Source of the DNA: Terriglobia bacterium
Lineage (GTDB): Bacteria > Acidobacteriota > Terriglobia > Versatilivoradales > Versatilivoraceae
Length of the DNA: 64,000 nucleotides
NCBI GenBank assembly: GCA_951813285.1
Contig: OX638355.1
Coordinates: 1,922,653 to 1,986,652 of the forward strand
Direction of reading: 5' to 3'
The notes under the pieces are model-generated. The model had not been told where the DNA came from and did not search any database. It saw only the letters and a program-made list of their open reading frames with translations. Each line of letters begins with the position of its first letter. Within the stretch, counting starts at the first letter, position 1. This document shows positions 1 to 9,597 of the stretch, in pieces. The position numbers were made by a program, and so were the translations under genes.

Positions 1-587
1 TGGATTGTCCGCCGGGCAGCAGCCCGGGGGTTTCCATACCCCTTGAGCGGCGAAGCCGCGGCAGCACTTAGCCGTGGGCGTAAGCCCATGGAAAACGATG
101 CCCCAACCCCGAGCCGCGTAGGCGGCGGCAGCAGGTAACGGCGGGCGTAAGCGGGAGAGAATTGGAATACGGGTATTGGAGCCCAGCTAAAGATTCGGCA
201 AACGCTTGAATTCCGCCACAAGCTGGGATTGACGACTATTCGATGGATTGTCCGCCGGGCAGCAGCCCGCGGATTTCCATACCCCTTGAGCGGCGAAGCC
301 GCGGCAGCACTTAGCCGTGGGCGTAAGCCCATGGAAAGGCAGCAGGCATCCCAAGGCGTGAATGGGCGCCGGCCGATGAACCGCACTCCACGCGAGAGGA
401 ACCCGCAATTGCACTCTGCGGCCGTTAGTCGCCGTCTAAGCCGTTCACTGTCAATCTGAAACCGATTGTAATTGCCGATGGCTCTGGCTATACTTAGCCG
501 CTATTCCGCCCAAGGCCGCCTCTGCCGCGTCTGGATGGTCCGGCGACCGAACCGTGCCGGCGGCCGGGAGGAAGGAGGAGCGACCGG
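1..587. repeat. Gene-free leader with a direct repeat pair
   Basis: No convincing gene precedes accB. A unit of about 92 bp at 1-92 recurs at 244-335 with few changes. Each copy holds two short hairpins, one around GCGGCGAAGCCGC and one around GGGCGTAAGCCC. The same double hairpin recurs at about 4675-4725 (inverted) and 25694-25750, with weaker forms near 111-140, 25236-25276 and 61830-61866. It therefore looks like a REP-type dispersed repeat of this genome. Positions 337-587 presumably contain the accB promoter, but I see no confident -35/-10 pair. Confidence 0.7.
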
Positions 588-1055
588 ATGAATATCGAAC
601 AGATCAGGGAATTGATTCAGGCGGTTTGCGACAGCGGAATCACCGAGCTGGAAGTGGAGCGGACCGGTGTCAAGATCAGAATCCGCAAGGAGGCTCCCTT
701 ATCGCAAGCCGGATCGCCCTCGGTGACGGTGGAGACCTCGACCGGCGGAGTCGGCCCGGAACTGCCGGCTGCAGCCGGCGCGCAAGCCCCCGCCGAGGTC
801 GCTGAGCCCGACTTGCACGTGATTCGATCCCCGATGGTGGGAACCTTCTACCGCTCGGCCAAACCGGACGCCGACCCCTTCGTCCAGGTGGCCGACCGGG
901 TGCGGTCCGGACAGATTCTGTGCATCGTCGAGGCCATGAAGCTGATGAACGAGATCCCCTCGGATGCCGATGGTGAAGTTGCTGAGATCTATGTGAACAA
1001 CGGCGAGCCCGTGGAGTACAATCAGGCGCTTTTCGGGCTTCGCCGAACGGGATGA
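588..1055 (+). CDS. accB: Biotin carboxyl carrier protein of acetyl-CoA carboxylase
   Basis: Carries the biotin that shuttles carboxyl groups between biotin carboxylase and carboxyltransferase in the first step of fatty-acid synthesis (cytosol). The 155 residues match the usual length. An N-terminal helical segment (1-35) is followed by an Ala/Pro-rich linker (about 50-75) and a biotinyl domain from about 77. The biotin-acceptor motif EAMKLMNEI places the modified lysine at residue 118. A purine-rich GGAAGGAGGAG sits just upstream of the ATG. accC follows 147 bp downstream on the same strand, the classical accBC arrangement; accD lies at 23.7 kb. Family assignment is secure. Confidence 0.96.
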   Translation: MNIEQIRELIQAVCDSGITELEVERTGVKIRIRKEAPLSQAGSPSVTVETSTGGVGPELPAAAGAQAPAEVAEPDLHVIRSPMVGTFYRSAKPDADPFVQVADRVRSGQILCIVEAMKLMNEIPSDADGEVAEIYVNNGEPVEYNQALFGLRRTG

Positions 1056-1202
1056 TCGACCGGCCGGATCGGGTGCCGGCGGTCAGTCCGGAGTCCTCTC
1101 GCGGGACCGTGTCGGACGTCCTCCGGTTTTCCCTCCAGCCTGAGCCCCTCCTCCAAAGCCGGAAAGGCGGGTCGGACCCGCCCGAGAACCGCGGAAGTCG
1201 TC

Positions 1203-2534
1203 ATGTTCAAGAAAATCCTGGTGGCCAACCGTGGTGAGATCGCCCTGCGTGTCATCTGCGCCTGCCGAGAGCTGGGCATCAAGACGGTGGCCATCTTTTC
1301 GGAGGCCGACAGGGACTCGCTGCACGTCCGCTTCGCCGACGAGGCGGTCTGCGTGGGTCCGGCCCGCAGCTCCGACAGCTACCTGAACATCCCCAGCGTC
1401 ATCAGCGCGGCCGAGGTCGCCGACGTGGACGCCGTCCACCCGGGCTACGGCTACCTGGCCGAGAATGCCTACTTCGCGGACGTCTGCGAAGCCTGCAACG
1501 TCCGCTTTATCGGACCCTCGCCCCAGGTGATCCGGCTCATGGGAGACAAGGCCCGGGCCCGCGCCCGCATGGTCCAGGCCGGGCTGGCGGTGCTGCCGGG
1601 CAGCCAGGGGGCCCTGGAGTCGCTGGATCAGGCCCTGGAGGTTGCCTCCGGCATCGGCTATCCCATCATCGTCAAGGCCGCGGCCGGGGGCGGGGGGCGC
1701 GGCATGAGAATCGTGCGCGGCCCCGCCGAGCTGTCCACTGCCTACTCCACCGCCGAGAATGAGGCCAGGCTGGCCTTCGGGGTGCCCGACCTCTACCTGG
1801 AGAAGTATCTGGAAAAGCCGCGCCACATCGAGTTCCAGGTGATGGGAGACCGGCACGGCAAGGTGGTTCACTTCGGGGAGCGGGAGTGCTCCATCCAGCG
1901 CCGCCACCAGAAGCTGATCGAGGAGTCGCCTTCGGTGATCGTGGACCAGGAAATTCGGGAAAGAATCGGCAGGCAGGTGGAAGAGGCCCTGGCGGAGGTG
2001 GGATACTCCGGCGCCGGAACGGTGGAGTTCCTGGTGGACGAGGACCGCAACTTCTATTTCATGGAGATGAACACCCGGATTCAGGTGGAGCATCCCGTCA
2101 CCGAGATGGTCGCGGGAGTGGACCTGGTCAAGCTGCAGATCCGGATGGCCGCCGGGGAGCCCCTGAAGCTGGAGGAACCCCTCAGGCTGCGGGGCCACAG
2201 CATCGAATGCCGCGTCAATGCCGAGGATCCGGAGACCTTCAGGCCCTCTCCGGGGAGGATCACCGCCTTCCATGTGCCGGGAGGCGCAGGGGTGCGGGTG
2301 GACACGGCCGTTTATTCCGAATGTCAGATCTCCCCCTACTACGATTCCCTGATCGCCAAGCTGGTGGTGCACGCGCCCAGCCGCCCGGAAGCCGTTCGCA
2401 GGATGGAGCGGGCCCTGGAGATGTTCATCGTTGAGGGTGTGCAAACCTCCATTCCGCTGCACCAGAGGATCATGAAGGAACCCGATTTCCTGGCCGGACG
2501 CCTGGATACCGGGTTCATGGAGCGCTACGCCTGA
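1203..2534 (+). CDS. accC: Biotin carboxylase subunit of acetyl-CoA carboxylase
   Basis: ATP-grasp enzyme that carboxylates the biotin on AccB using bicarbonate and ATP. The 443 residues equal the normal AccC length. An N-terminal pre-ATP-grasp fold ([13 protein letters not shown]) is followed by the glycine-rich ATP loop [12 protein letters not shown] (about 159-170) and the catalytic [14 protein letters not shown] region (about 285-300). A C-terminal biotin-carboxylase domain completes the protein. No biotinyl or carboxyltransferase domain is fused, so this is the acetyl-CoA carboxylase subunit rather than a pyruvate or propionyl-CoA carboxylase chain. Probably co-transcribed with accB. Confidence 0.96.
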   Translation: MFKKILVANRGEIALRVICACRELGIKTVAIFSEADRDSLHVRFADEAVCVGPARSSDSYLNIPSVISAAEVADVDAVHPGYGYLAENAYFADVCEACNVRFIGPSPQVIRLMGDKARARARMVQAGLAVLPGSQGALESLDQALEVASGIGYPIIVKAAAGGGGRGMRIVRGPAELSTAYSTAENEARLAFGVPDLYLEKYLEKPRHIEFQVMGDRHGKVVHFGERECSIQRRHQKLIEESPSVIVDQEIRERIGRQVEEALAEVGYSGAGTVEFLVDEDRNFYFMEMNTRIQVEHPVTEMVAGVDLVKLQIRMAAGEPLKLEEPLRLRGHSIECRVNAEDPETFRPSPGRITAFHVPGGAGVRVDTAVYSECQISPYYDSLIAKLVVHAPSRPEAVRRMERALEMFIVEGVQTSIPLHQRIMKEPDFLAGRLDTGFMERYA

Positions 2535-2582
2535 CCCGCCGGAACGCACACTGGGGCAGAGCAGGGCGCTCCTTCCAGGCTC

Positions 2583-3230
2583 ATGCCGTCCCAAGCCCGC
2601 ATTTTCCCGCTCTATCCCATCATCGACCTGGCGGTGCTGCAGCGGCCACTGGAACCAGTCCTGGCCGGGCTGGCCGGCGCCGGGGTGCAATGGGTTCAGC
2701 TGAGAGGCAAGCAGCTCTCTTCCGGGGACCTCTTGCGGGAGTGCCGCCGGCTGGTGGCCCTGGCGCGGCCGCTGGGGCTGAAGGTCGTCGTCAATGACCG
2801 CGCCGACCTGGCCTTGGTCAGCGGGGCCGACGGAGTTCACCTGGGACAGGAGGATCTGCCCGCGGCCGAGGCTCGAAGGATTCTGGGCGAGAAGGCCATC
2901 ATCGGCTTCTCCACCCACGGGCTGGAGCAGGCCCGCCAGGCCCGGGACATGCCGGTGGACTACCTGGCCATCGGGCCGGTCTTTCCCACCCGGACCAAGG
3001 AAAATCCCGATCCGGTGGTGGAGCGGCAGGAGTTGCAGGCGATTCGGGAGCGCGTCGCCAGGCCACTGGTGGCCATCGGCGGGATCACCCTGGAGAACGC
3101 CCTGGCGCTGTTCCGGTCGGGAGTGGACTCGGTGGCCGTCATCCGTGACCTGCTGCTGGCCACCGACATCCGCCAGCGGGCCAGCGGCTACCGGGACCTG
3201 GCCCGGAAGGTTCAGGGCCGGGGGAAATAA
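2583..3230 (+). CDS. thiE: Thiamine-phosphate synthase
   Basis: Joins HMP-pyrophosphate and the thiazole phosphate to give thiamine phosphate; TIM-barrel cytosolic enzyme. The 215 residues fit the family. Visible family motifs are QLRGKQLS (diphosphate binding), VNDRADLAL followed by GADGVHLGQEDLP, the GFSTH loop, YLAIGPVFPTRTK and the phosphate-binding AIGGI near the end. It lies 48 bp after accC on the same strand, so it may be read through from accBC. No thiG, thiS or thiC lies nearby. No TPP riboswitch is evident in the short space before it. Confidence 0.93.
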   Translation: MPSQARIFPLYPIIDLAVLQRPLEPVLAGLAGAGVQWVQLRGKQLSSGDLLRECRRLVALARPLGLKVVVNDRADLALVSGADGVHLGQEDLPAAEARRILGEKAIIGFSTHGLEQARQARDMPVDYLAIGPVFPTRTKENPDPVVERQELQAIRERVARPLVAIGGITLENALALFRSGVDSVAVIRDLLLATDIRQRASGYRDLARKVQGRGK

Positions 3231-3313
3231 GGCGGCAAGGCAGCGAAGATCCATGGGATTTTTCCCCGGGCCGGCGTCCCGCCGGGCGACAGGGGAGGGG
3301 ACAAGGAGGCGAG

Positions 3314-4486
3314 ATGGTCCGGACAGCCGACGCGGTGGTGATCGGGGGCGGAGTCAACGGCGCCAGCACGGCCTACAACCTGGCCAAGGCCGGATTGCGG
3401 AAAGTAATCCTGCTGGAGAAGGGGCTGATCGCCTCGGGAGGAACGGGCCGATCGGCGGCCATCATCCGCCAGCACTATTCCCATCCCGACCTGGTGCGCC
3501 TGGTGAAGCGGTCGGTGCAGATCTTCCACCACTTCGACGATGAGATCGGCGGAAGCTCGGGGTTCGTGAACTGCGGCTGGGCCTTCCTGGTTCCCGATTA
3601 CGTTTCGGAGGGCTTCGATCGCAATCTGGAGATGCAGCGGAACCTGGGGATCGACACCCGCGAGATCGACCGGCGCCAGTTGCTGGAGATGGAGCCCCGC
3701 ATCGATCTGAGCGGCGTCGACCGCATCGCCTGGGAGCCGGGGGCGGGCTACGCCGACCCCCATGCCACCACCGCCGCCTACGCGGGGCGCTTCCAGGATC
3801 GGGGCGGGCAACTGCTGCCGCTCACGCCCGTGGAGGGCTTGAGAGTAGAGGGCGGGCGGATCGCCGGCGTGAGCACCGCGCAAGGAGAGATATCGACCGA
3901 GGTGGTGGTCAACGCGGCCGGCCCCTGGGCCGGCAGGGTGGCCGGCTGGGCCGGGGTGGAGGCGCCCATCCAGGTGACCCGGGAGGAGGAGATCCTGATG
4001 GAGACCGCCGAGGTGGGAGGTCCCCCCCGGCTGGTGTTTTCGGACATGGCCAAGGCCATCTACTACCGTCCCCACTGGTCCTCGCGCACCCTGGTGGGCC
4101 GCGGATTTCCCAAGGACTACCAGCAGGTGGACCCCGACCGCTTCGAACGCTCGGCCGATCCCGACTTCATCCGGGAGACCCGCGACCGGTTCCTGCAGCG
4201 ATTCCCCACCTTCGACAAGGCGCCGGCCATCGACGCCTATACCGGGCTCTACGACGTGACGCCCGACTGGAATCCCATTCTGGGGAAGGTGGAGGGGGTC
4301 GGAGGGTTCTACATGTGCGCCGGCTTCAGCGGCCACGGCTTCAAGATCGCCCCCGGCGTGGGTGAGCTGATGGCCGAGGAGATCGTCGCCGGCCAGGCCC
4401 GCACGGCGGACATCGGCCGCTTCGCCCTTTCGCGGTTCCAGCACGGCGACCTGATTCAGGGAGCCTACGGCGGCAACCGGGCGTGA
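3314..4486 (+). CDS. FAD-dependent amine/sarcosine oxidase-like oxidoreductase (DAO family)
   Basis: Predicted flavoprotein that oxidises an amino acid or N-methylated amine. The dinucleotide-binding fold is at the N-terminus (VVIGGGVNGASTAYNLAKAG, residues about 8-27), followed by the acidic ribose-binding residue in LLEKG. The central body resembles the sarcosine oxidase beta / dimethylglycine dehydrogenase branch (SGGTGRSAAIIRQHY; VNAAGPWAG; C-terminal GFSGHGFKIAPG). The length of 390 residues fits that branch. Its place 84 bp after thiE raises the possibility of a ThiO-like glycine oxidase for thiazole synthesis, but the sequence looks closer to sarcosine/dimethylglycine enzymes. Substrate is unknown. 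Confidence 0.82.
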   Translation: MVRTADAVVIGGGVNGASTAYNLAKAGLRKVILLEKGLIASGGTGRSAAIIRQHYSHPDLVRLVKRSVQIFHHFDDEIGGSSGFVNCGWAFLVPDYVSEGFDRNLEMQRNLGIDTREIDRRQLLEMEPRIDLSGVDRIAWEPGAGYADPHATTAAYAGRFQDRGGQLLPLTPVEGLRVEGGRIAGVSTAQGEISTEVVVNAAGPWAGRVAGWAGVEAPIQVTREEEILMETAEVGGPPRLVFSDMAKAIYYRPHWSSRTLVGRGFPKDYQQVDPDRFERSADPDFIRETRDRFLQRFPTFDKAPAIDAYTGLYDVTPDWNPILGKVEGVGGFYMCAGFSGHGFKIAPGVGELMAEEIVAGQARTADIGRFALSRFQHGDLIQGAYGGNRA

Positions 4487-5059
4487 TAACGGCAGTGAAA
4501 AGTGGAGAGTGGTTAGTTCGGGGTGGCCAGGCGGAAGCCCCGGGATTATCCAAAAGAAAAATCCTGTCCATCCGCAGGGCCGTCAATTTAGGGAGAGCCG
4601 CTCCCGATAAGGCGATGCCCTGGCGCCCTTTGCTGTCGCCGCCTACGCGGCTCGACTCGAACGCGACGCTTTCCATGGGCTTACGCCCACGGCTACCTGC
4701 TGCCGCGGCTTCGCCGCTCGGCTGGAAGCCCGGGCTGACGCCCGGGGGGTCACCCTCCTGGATTTTCATTTAGTGGCCCTTCACGCGCCCTTTTCAAACA
4801 TCATCCAACGCCCCGGAGTGTCTCCAGGAATAAAACCTTAACCCCCTCCCCAAACGCACAGCGTTGCCGGAACGACGCCGCCCACATGCCGCTACCCTCC
4901 ACCGCAGCGGCGGAAAAGCGCCACCCGGGAGCGCGGGCGTCCCGCCCGTGCTTACTGGTGGTCTTTACCCCTACTCCCTTCCCGACCCTTGGCAGACCTG
5001 CCCCGAACCTCCCCCAACGCCTTAGTGGCCCTTCGTCGTCCTTCGTGCCTCTTCGTGGA
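4487..5059. repeat. Gene-free interval with REP-like and CACGAAGG-type repeats
   Basis: No gene is supported. Positions 4641-4765 carry an inverted copy of the double-hairpin repeat seen at 1-336, with hairpins at GGGCTTACGCCC and GCGGCTTCGCCGC. Positions 5020-5100 carry, on the minus strand, several CACGAAGG/CCACGAAG units. The same block, including GGCCACTAAGGCGTTGG, recurs at 14045-14120 and 15540-15605. This repeat runs into the 3' end of the hydantoinase B gene. Confidence 0.65.
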
Positions 5060-6823
5060 TTACTCTTCTTGTCCTTCGCGCCCTTCGTGGATCTCCTCCC
5101 GCCGCTTTCGCGTAGCTTCCCGGTCGATCTCCAGGCTGTCCGGCAGCAAGACCACCCCATAGGACTCCCTGGCCGCCTTGGCGGACACCTTGCCGTCCAG
5201 GACATCCTGGCGGACCGCTTCCGGGTCCCGGGTCATGGGGTTCCCCCAGCCTCCGCCTCCGGGCTGAAGGTGGCGGATGAGCTCTCCCGGCTGCATGGTC
5301 TCGGTCACCATGGTGGGGAGGGTGCGCTCGTCTTCCCGCCCCGGATTCAGGATGCTCATGGAGCCCGATCCGGGCTGGCCGCCGTAGAGGCCGAAGGGCA
5401 GATGCTCCCTGCGGTCGGAGCGGATGGTCAGGTTGGCCGGTTCCTCCCCCAGGTAGCGCCAGTCCCGGACCACGGCCAGGCCGCCCCGGTAGCGGCCGGC
5501 CCCGCCGCTGTCAGCGGCCAGCGCGTACTGTTCTAGCCGCACCGGGTATTCCAGCTCCATCAGCTCGGCCGGGATGTTGGAGATGACGGCCCCGGGGTTG
5601 GTCAGGCCGTCGTTGCCGTCCTTGTTGGGGCGGGCGCCCCAGGTCCCGGCCACCAGGTCGAACATGACGAAGGGATCCCGCCCCTTGCGGTATCCGCCGA
5701 TCAGGATCAGGGAGTTGCCTCCCTCGCCCGCGGCCGGCACCCGGTCGGGCAGGACCTGGGCCAGGGCGCCGAACAGGGCGTCCGACAGGCGGAAGCCCAC
5801 CACGCCCCGCATGCTGGAGGCGGCCGGCATGACCGGGTTCAGGATGGAGCCCTCCGGGGCGATGACCTCCAGGGGGCGGAAGAAGCCCGAGGTGTTGGGG
5901 ATGTCGGCCCGCATCATGGAGCGCACCGCGTACCCGCAGCAGGAGACGGTGAAGGGGTAGGGCGAGTTGATGCCGCCCTTCACCTGGGGGCTGCTCCCGG
6001 TGAAGTCGATTTCCAGGGAGTCTCCCCGCACGCTCAGCTTCACCTTGAGCGGGATGGTCCCCGCGTCCACTCCGTCGTTGTCCAGGTAGTCCTCGAAGAC
6101 GTACTCCCCGTCCGGCCAGGAACGGATCTCTGCCCGCACCACCCTCTCGGTCAGGTCCAGGAGTTCTTCGTAATAGCGTTCCAGGACCTCGGACCCGTAG
6201 CGGTCCACCAGCTTGAGCAGGCCCTTCTCGCCGGTCTTGCAGGCCGACAGCTTGGCCCGGATGTCTCCCAGGGTCATTACCGGGACCCGGACGTTCTTCT
6301 CCAGGATCTGAAAGATGCTTTCCGAGGGGCGGCCCTCCTCGTAGAGCTTCAGAGGCGGCAGGCGCAGGCCTTCCTGGAAGATCTCGGTGTTGTCGCAGGC
6401 GGCGCTGCCCGGCACCCGGCCGCCGACGTCCAGGTGGTGGGCCACCACCGCCGAGAAACCCACCAGGGAATCCCGGTGGAAGACGGGTTGAAAAATGAAG
6501 ATGTCGGGCAGGTGGATGCCTCCGTCGAAGGGATCGTTCATGATGAACACGTCCCCCGGTCGCACCCGGCCCCGGTACTTGTTCAGGGTGGACGCCAGGG
6601 CGAAGGGAATGGATCCCAACTGGAAGGGGATGGTGACCCCCTGGGAGATCATCCGGCCTTCGCGGTCGCACAGGGCCGTGGAGAAGTCCATGCAGTCTCG
6701 AATCACGGTGGAGTAGGCCGTCCGGATCACGGTGTTGGCCATTTCGTCGGCGACGCTGCTGAGATAGTTTCGGATCAGGCCCAGGGTGATGGGGTCGACT
6801 CTGGAATCGCGTTGAGGAGTCAT
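5060..6823 (-). CDS. hyuB: Hydantoinase B / N-methylhydantoinase (oxoprolinase beta-type) subunit
   Basis: Partner subunit of an ATP-dependent hydantoinase, 5-oxoprolinase or acetone-carboxylase-type enzyme. The frame stays open far upstream, but the protein starts at MTPQRDSRVDPITLGLI (ATG at 6823), giving 587 residues, the usual length. Typical landmarks are the N-terminal DPITLGLIRN, MNDPFDGGIHLPDI, GINSPYPFTVSCCGYAVRSM and GGGGWGNPMTRDPEAV. The ATG overlaps the TGA of hyuA by 4 bp (ATGA), so translation is probably coupled. The last residues (EEIHEGREGQEE) are encoded inside the CACGAAGG repeat block, so the native C-terminus may have been altered by the repeat. Substrate cannot be read from sequence. 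Confidence 0.9.
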   Translation of the reverse strand: MTPQRDSRVDPITLGLIRNYLSSVADEMANTVIRTAYSTVIRDCMDFSTALCDREGRMISQGVTIPFQLGSIPFALASTLNKYRGRVRPGDVFIMNDPFDGGIHLPDIFIFQPVFHRDSLVGFSAVVAHHLDVGGRVPGSAACDNTEIFQEGLRLPPLKLYEEGRPSESIFQILEKNVRVPVMTLGDIRAKLSACKTGEKGLLKLVDRYGSEVLERYYEELLDLTERVVRAEIRSWPDGEYVFEDYLDNDGVDAGTIPLKVKLSVRGDSLEIDFTGSSPQVKGGINSPYPFTVSCCGYAVRSMMRADIPNTSGFFRPLEVIAPEGSILNPVMPAASSMRGVVGFRLSDALFGALAQVLPDRVPAAGEGGNSLILIGGYRKGRDPFVMFDLVAGTWGARPNKDGNDGLTNPGAVISNIPAELMELEYPVRLEQYALAADSGGAGRYRGGLAVVRDWRYLGEEPANLTIRSDRREHLPFGLYGGQPGSGSMSILNPGREDERTLPTMVTETMQPGELIRHLQPGGGGWGNPMTRDPEAVRQDVLDGKVSAKAARESYGVVLLPDSLEIDREATRKRREEIHEGREGQEE

Positions 6824-8934
6824 GGCAGGACCTTTCCGGACCGGTTTGCCCCGCTGGAGGGCTCGGTCAGGCGCAGCGACAGGTTGCCGGAGCTGTCGGC
6901 CCGGGCCTGCCAGCCGGGAGGGACCACGATAGTGGTGTCGAACTCGTCGATCAGCAGGGGGCCCTGGCGGGGGCTCTTCAGGTCGGTCCTGGCCAGAAGA
7001 GGGCACTCCATCCACCCCTGTTCGGGACCGAAGTAGGCCCTGCGGTGGGAGCGGGCGGAGCGCCCGGCAGCCGGGGCGCCGTCGCCAAGCAGGCTGCGCC
7101 GCTGAGCCACCCGGCCGATCAGGCGGAGGTTGACCAGCGTATAGGCCTCCCCCGGACGGGCTCGATGCCCGTAGGTCTTCTGGTGCTCCTCGTCGAAGGC
7201 CTGTTCCAGCCCGCGCATGACGCCGGCGTCCAGGGGACCTTCGGGAAGGGGCAGGGACAGTTCGAAGGACTGGCCGGAATAGCGCAGGTCGGCTTTGCGC
7301 AGGATCCGGATGTCGCCGGCACCGAATCCTTCTTCCTCCAGCAGCCGCGTCACCTCGGACTGCATGCGTTCCATGAGCTGGTTGAGCCGTTCCAGGTCGG
7401 CGGTGTGGGAGTCCTGGTAGCAGGTCTGGACCCGATGGTGCTCGATGTCGGCCGACAGCAGCCCGAAGGCGCTGAAGAGTCCGGGGTGGAGGGGGACCAC
7501 GGCCTGGGTCATCTCCAGGGAGCCCGCCATGCCGCAGGCGTGGATGGGGCCGCTGCCGCCGAAGGCGAACAGGACCGCCTCCCTCAGGTCTCGGCCGCGC
7601 TCGGTGGAGACGGCCCGCACCGCCCGGATCATGGCCGCGTTGGCCAACAGGTGCACGCCGTAGGCCGCCTCGATCAGGTCCAGGCCCAGCGGTTTCGCGA
7701 CCTGTTCCGAGAGGGCCTGCTCGGCCTTGCGGCGGTTGAGGGGCAGGCCGCCGCCCACCAGCCCCTCGGGGTTGATGTAGCCCAGCAGCAGGTTGGCGTC
7801 GGTGATGGTGGCTTCGGTTCCGCCCTGGTCGTAGCAGACCGGCCCCGGCGAGGACCCGGCGCTGCGCGGGCCGATGTTCAGGGCTCCGCCGGCGTCCAGC
7901 CAGGCGATGCTGCCTCCGCCGGCTCCCACTTCGGCCACGTCGATGGCCGGAATGCGGATCAGGTGCCCGCCGCCCTTGATCAGGCGGCTGACGCTGGAAA
8001 GCGAGGAGCCCACCTCGTACTCGGCGGCGATCTGCAGGGCGCCCTCTTCGATGATGGAGGCCTTGGCGGTGGTGCCCCCCATGTCGAAGGTGATGACGTT
8101 GTCCAGGTTCATGCGCCTGGCCAGTTCCTGGGAGGCGATCACGCCGGCCGCCGGGCCCGACTCGATGATGTAGACGGGTTGCCGCCGGCAGGCCTCGGCG
8201 GTCATCACGCCGCCGTTGGACTGCATGATGAGCAGGGGCGCCCCCATGCCCAGCCGCGCGAAGGCCGTTTGCAGCGACCGGACGTAGCGCTGCACGATGG
8301 GAAGCACGTAGGCGTTGACCACCGTGGTGGCGGTGCGCTCGTACTCCCGGACCTCCCGCAGGATGTGGCTGGAAAGGCTGAGCGGCAGGTCGGGACGCTT
8401 TTGCCGGATCATGGCGGCCAGCTTTTCCTCGTGCTCCGGGTTGGCGTAGGAGTTGATCAGGCAGACGGCCAGGGACTCGACGCCGCTGGCGGCGACCTCG
8501 CCGATCACCTGCTCGGCCTGCCGGCAATCCAGGGGATGGATCACACGACCCGCTGCGTCCACCCGTTCGCGGACTTCCCGGCGCAGGCGTCGGGGGACCA
8601 GGTCGGGCGGCTTGTCCCAGTCCCAGTTGTAGAGCTCGGGCATGCGGATGCGCCGCAGCTCCAGCACGTCCCGAAACCCCTCGGTGGTGATCAGGGCGGT
8701 GCGGGCTCCGCTGCCCTGCAGCAGGGCGTTGGTGGCCACCGTGGTCCCGTGGATGACCTCCTGGACTTGGCTCGGCCCCGACCCCGCCTCCTCGAACAGG
8801 CCGGGCAGGCACTCCAGCACCGACCGGCTGTAGTCGTCGGGGGTGGAGGGAACCTTGCGCACCAGCAGGGACCCCTGCCGGGTGACGCACACGATGTCGG
8901 TGAAGGTCCCCCCGATGTCGATGCCGATGCGCAT
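6820..8934 (-). CDS. hyuA: Hydantoinase A / oxoprolinase alpha-type ATPase subunit
   Basis: ATP-using subunit of the hydantoinase/oxoprolinase family, with an ASKHA-like nucleotide-binding fold. I start it at MRIGIDIGGTFTDIV (ATG 8934) because family members begin with this phosphate-1 motif; an in-frame ATG at 8982 would add 16 unlikely residues. This gives 704 residues. Other landmarks are GTTVATNALLQGSGAR (about 80-95), SNGGVMTAEACRR, TFDMGGTTAKASI (phosphate-2) and FAFGGSGPIHACGMA. Expressed first in a hyuA-hyuB operon on the minus strand. With the neighbouring amidohydrolase and lactonase it may belong to a cyclic-amide catabolic locus (inference). Confidence 0.92.
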   Translation of the reverse strand: MRIGIDIGGTFTDIVCVTRQGSLLVRKVPSTPDDYSRSVLECLPGLFEEAGSGPSQVQEVIHGTTVATNALLQGSGARTALITTEGFRDVLELRRIRMPELYNWDWDKPPDLVPRRLRREVRERVDAAGRVIHPLDCRQAEQVIGEVAASGVESLAVCLINSYANPEHEEKLAAMIRQKRPDLPLSLSSHILREVREYERTATTVVNAYVLPIVQRYVRSLQTAFARLGMGAPLLIMQSNGGVMTAEACRRQPVYIIESGPAAGVIASQELARRMNLDNVITFDMGGTTAKASIIEEGALQIAAEYEVGSSLSSVSRLIKGGGHLIRIPAIDVAEVGAGGGSIAWLDAGGALNIGPRSAGSSPGPVCYDQGGTEATITDANLLLGYINPEGLVGGGLPLNRRKAEQALSEQVAKPLGLDLIEAAYGVHLLANAAMIRAVRAVSTERGRDLREAVLFAFGGSGPIHACGMAGSLEMTQAVVPLHPGLFSAFGLLSADIEHHRVQTCYQDSHTADLERLNQLMERMQSEVTRLLEEEGFGAGDIRILRKADLRYSGQSFELSLPLPEGPLDAGVMRGLEQAFDEEHQKTYGHRARPGEAYTLVNLRLIGRVAQRRSLLGDGAPAAGRSARSHRRAYFGPEQGWMECPLLARTDLKSPRQGPLLIDEFDTTIVVPPGWQARADSSGNLSLRLTEPSSGANRSGKVLP

Positions 8935-9597
8935 GGAAACAGGCGGCCCCGGCAGGTCTCGGGCCAGGGCGAAGCCACACATCTTATGGAAGCCGCCCGA
9001 GGGAGGTCAACCGGAAGTGTGGTTGGCGCCGTTCTATGAAGGCCGTGCGATCAGGGACGAGGCTCTTGATTCGCCGCATACGCGGCTCTCCCGTAACCCA
9101 CGACACTGCCGGTGTATAGGATTTTCAATTGATTATCTCCGGGCGTCTGCTCCCCAAATTGGCAAAACGTCCTTCAAGAAACTCAAGTATCACTCCCCCC
9201 TTGAGGGGGAGTCGGAGAGACAAGGGCGAAGCCCGCCGTCGAGCCGGAGGGGGGCCAACGCGGCGTCCCGTAAGAGCCGACCAGGAGGGAGTAGGGGACG
9301 TTGTTGAATTACTGGAATAACCTTGATCGGCCGTTCTCGAATTGCTTTTGTTCAACGACGTCCACGGTGGTGCCCTCCTTGTAGGGGAGTGCCGAGGACC
9401 GCAGGTTGATTGCAGGGATAAGGATGCGGGCGGGACGCCCGCGCTCCCGGGGGGTGCAGGGCGCCGGCCCCGGCTCCAGCCGATGGGCCGAGCCGCTGTG
9501 AAACTTTGTGCGGTTTTTTCACCTTAACTCCCTTGTCTCCGCCAACGATCTCCCATAGAATTCCCCTCCCACTCGAAATATCGTATCGGAGGCGGCG
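8935..9597. repeat. Gene-free interval with a dispersed repeat copy
   Basis: Divergent spacer between hyuA (minus) and the amidohydrolase (plus), so both promoters should lie here. Positions about 9185-9465 carry a diverged copy of the repeat found twice at 24.8-25.7 kb. Shared blocks are a perfect CTCCCCCCTTGAGGGGGAG hairpin, GTTGTTGAATTACTGGAATAA at 9299, and GCGGGCGGGACGCCCGCGCT. No gene is supported inside it. Confidence 0.7.

Noticed and set aside
1083-3254. Long open frame (about 720 codons) antisense to accC and thiE
   Set aside because: High-GC shadow frame; composition is low-complexity Gly/Pro/His/Arg and the opposite strand encodes two unmistakable enzymes.
7045-9039. Long plus-strand frame across hyuA
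   Set aside because: Shadow of the hydantoinase A gene, with no recognisable motif.
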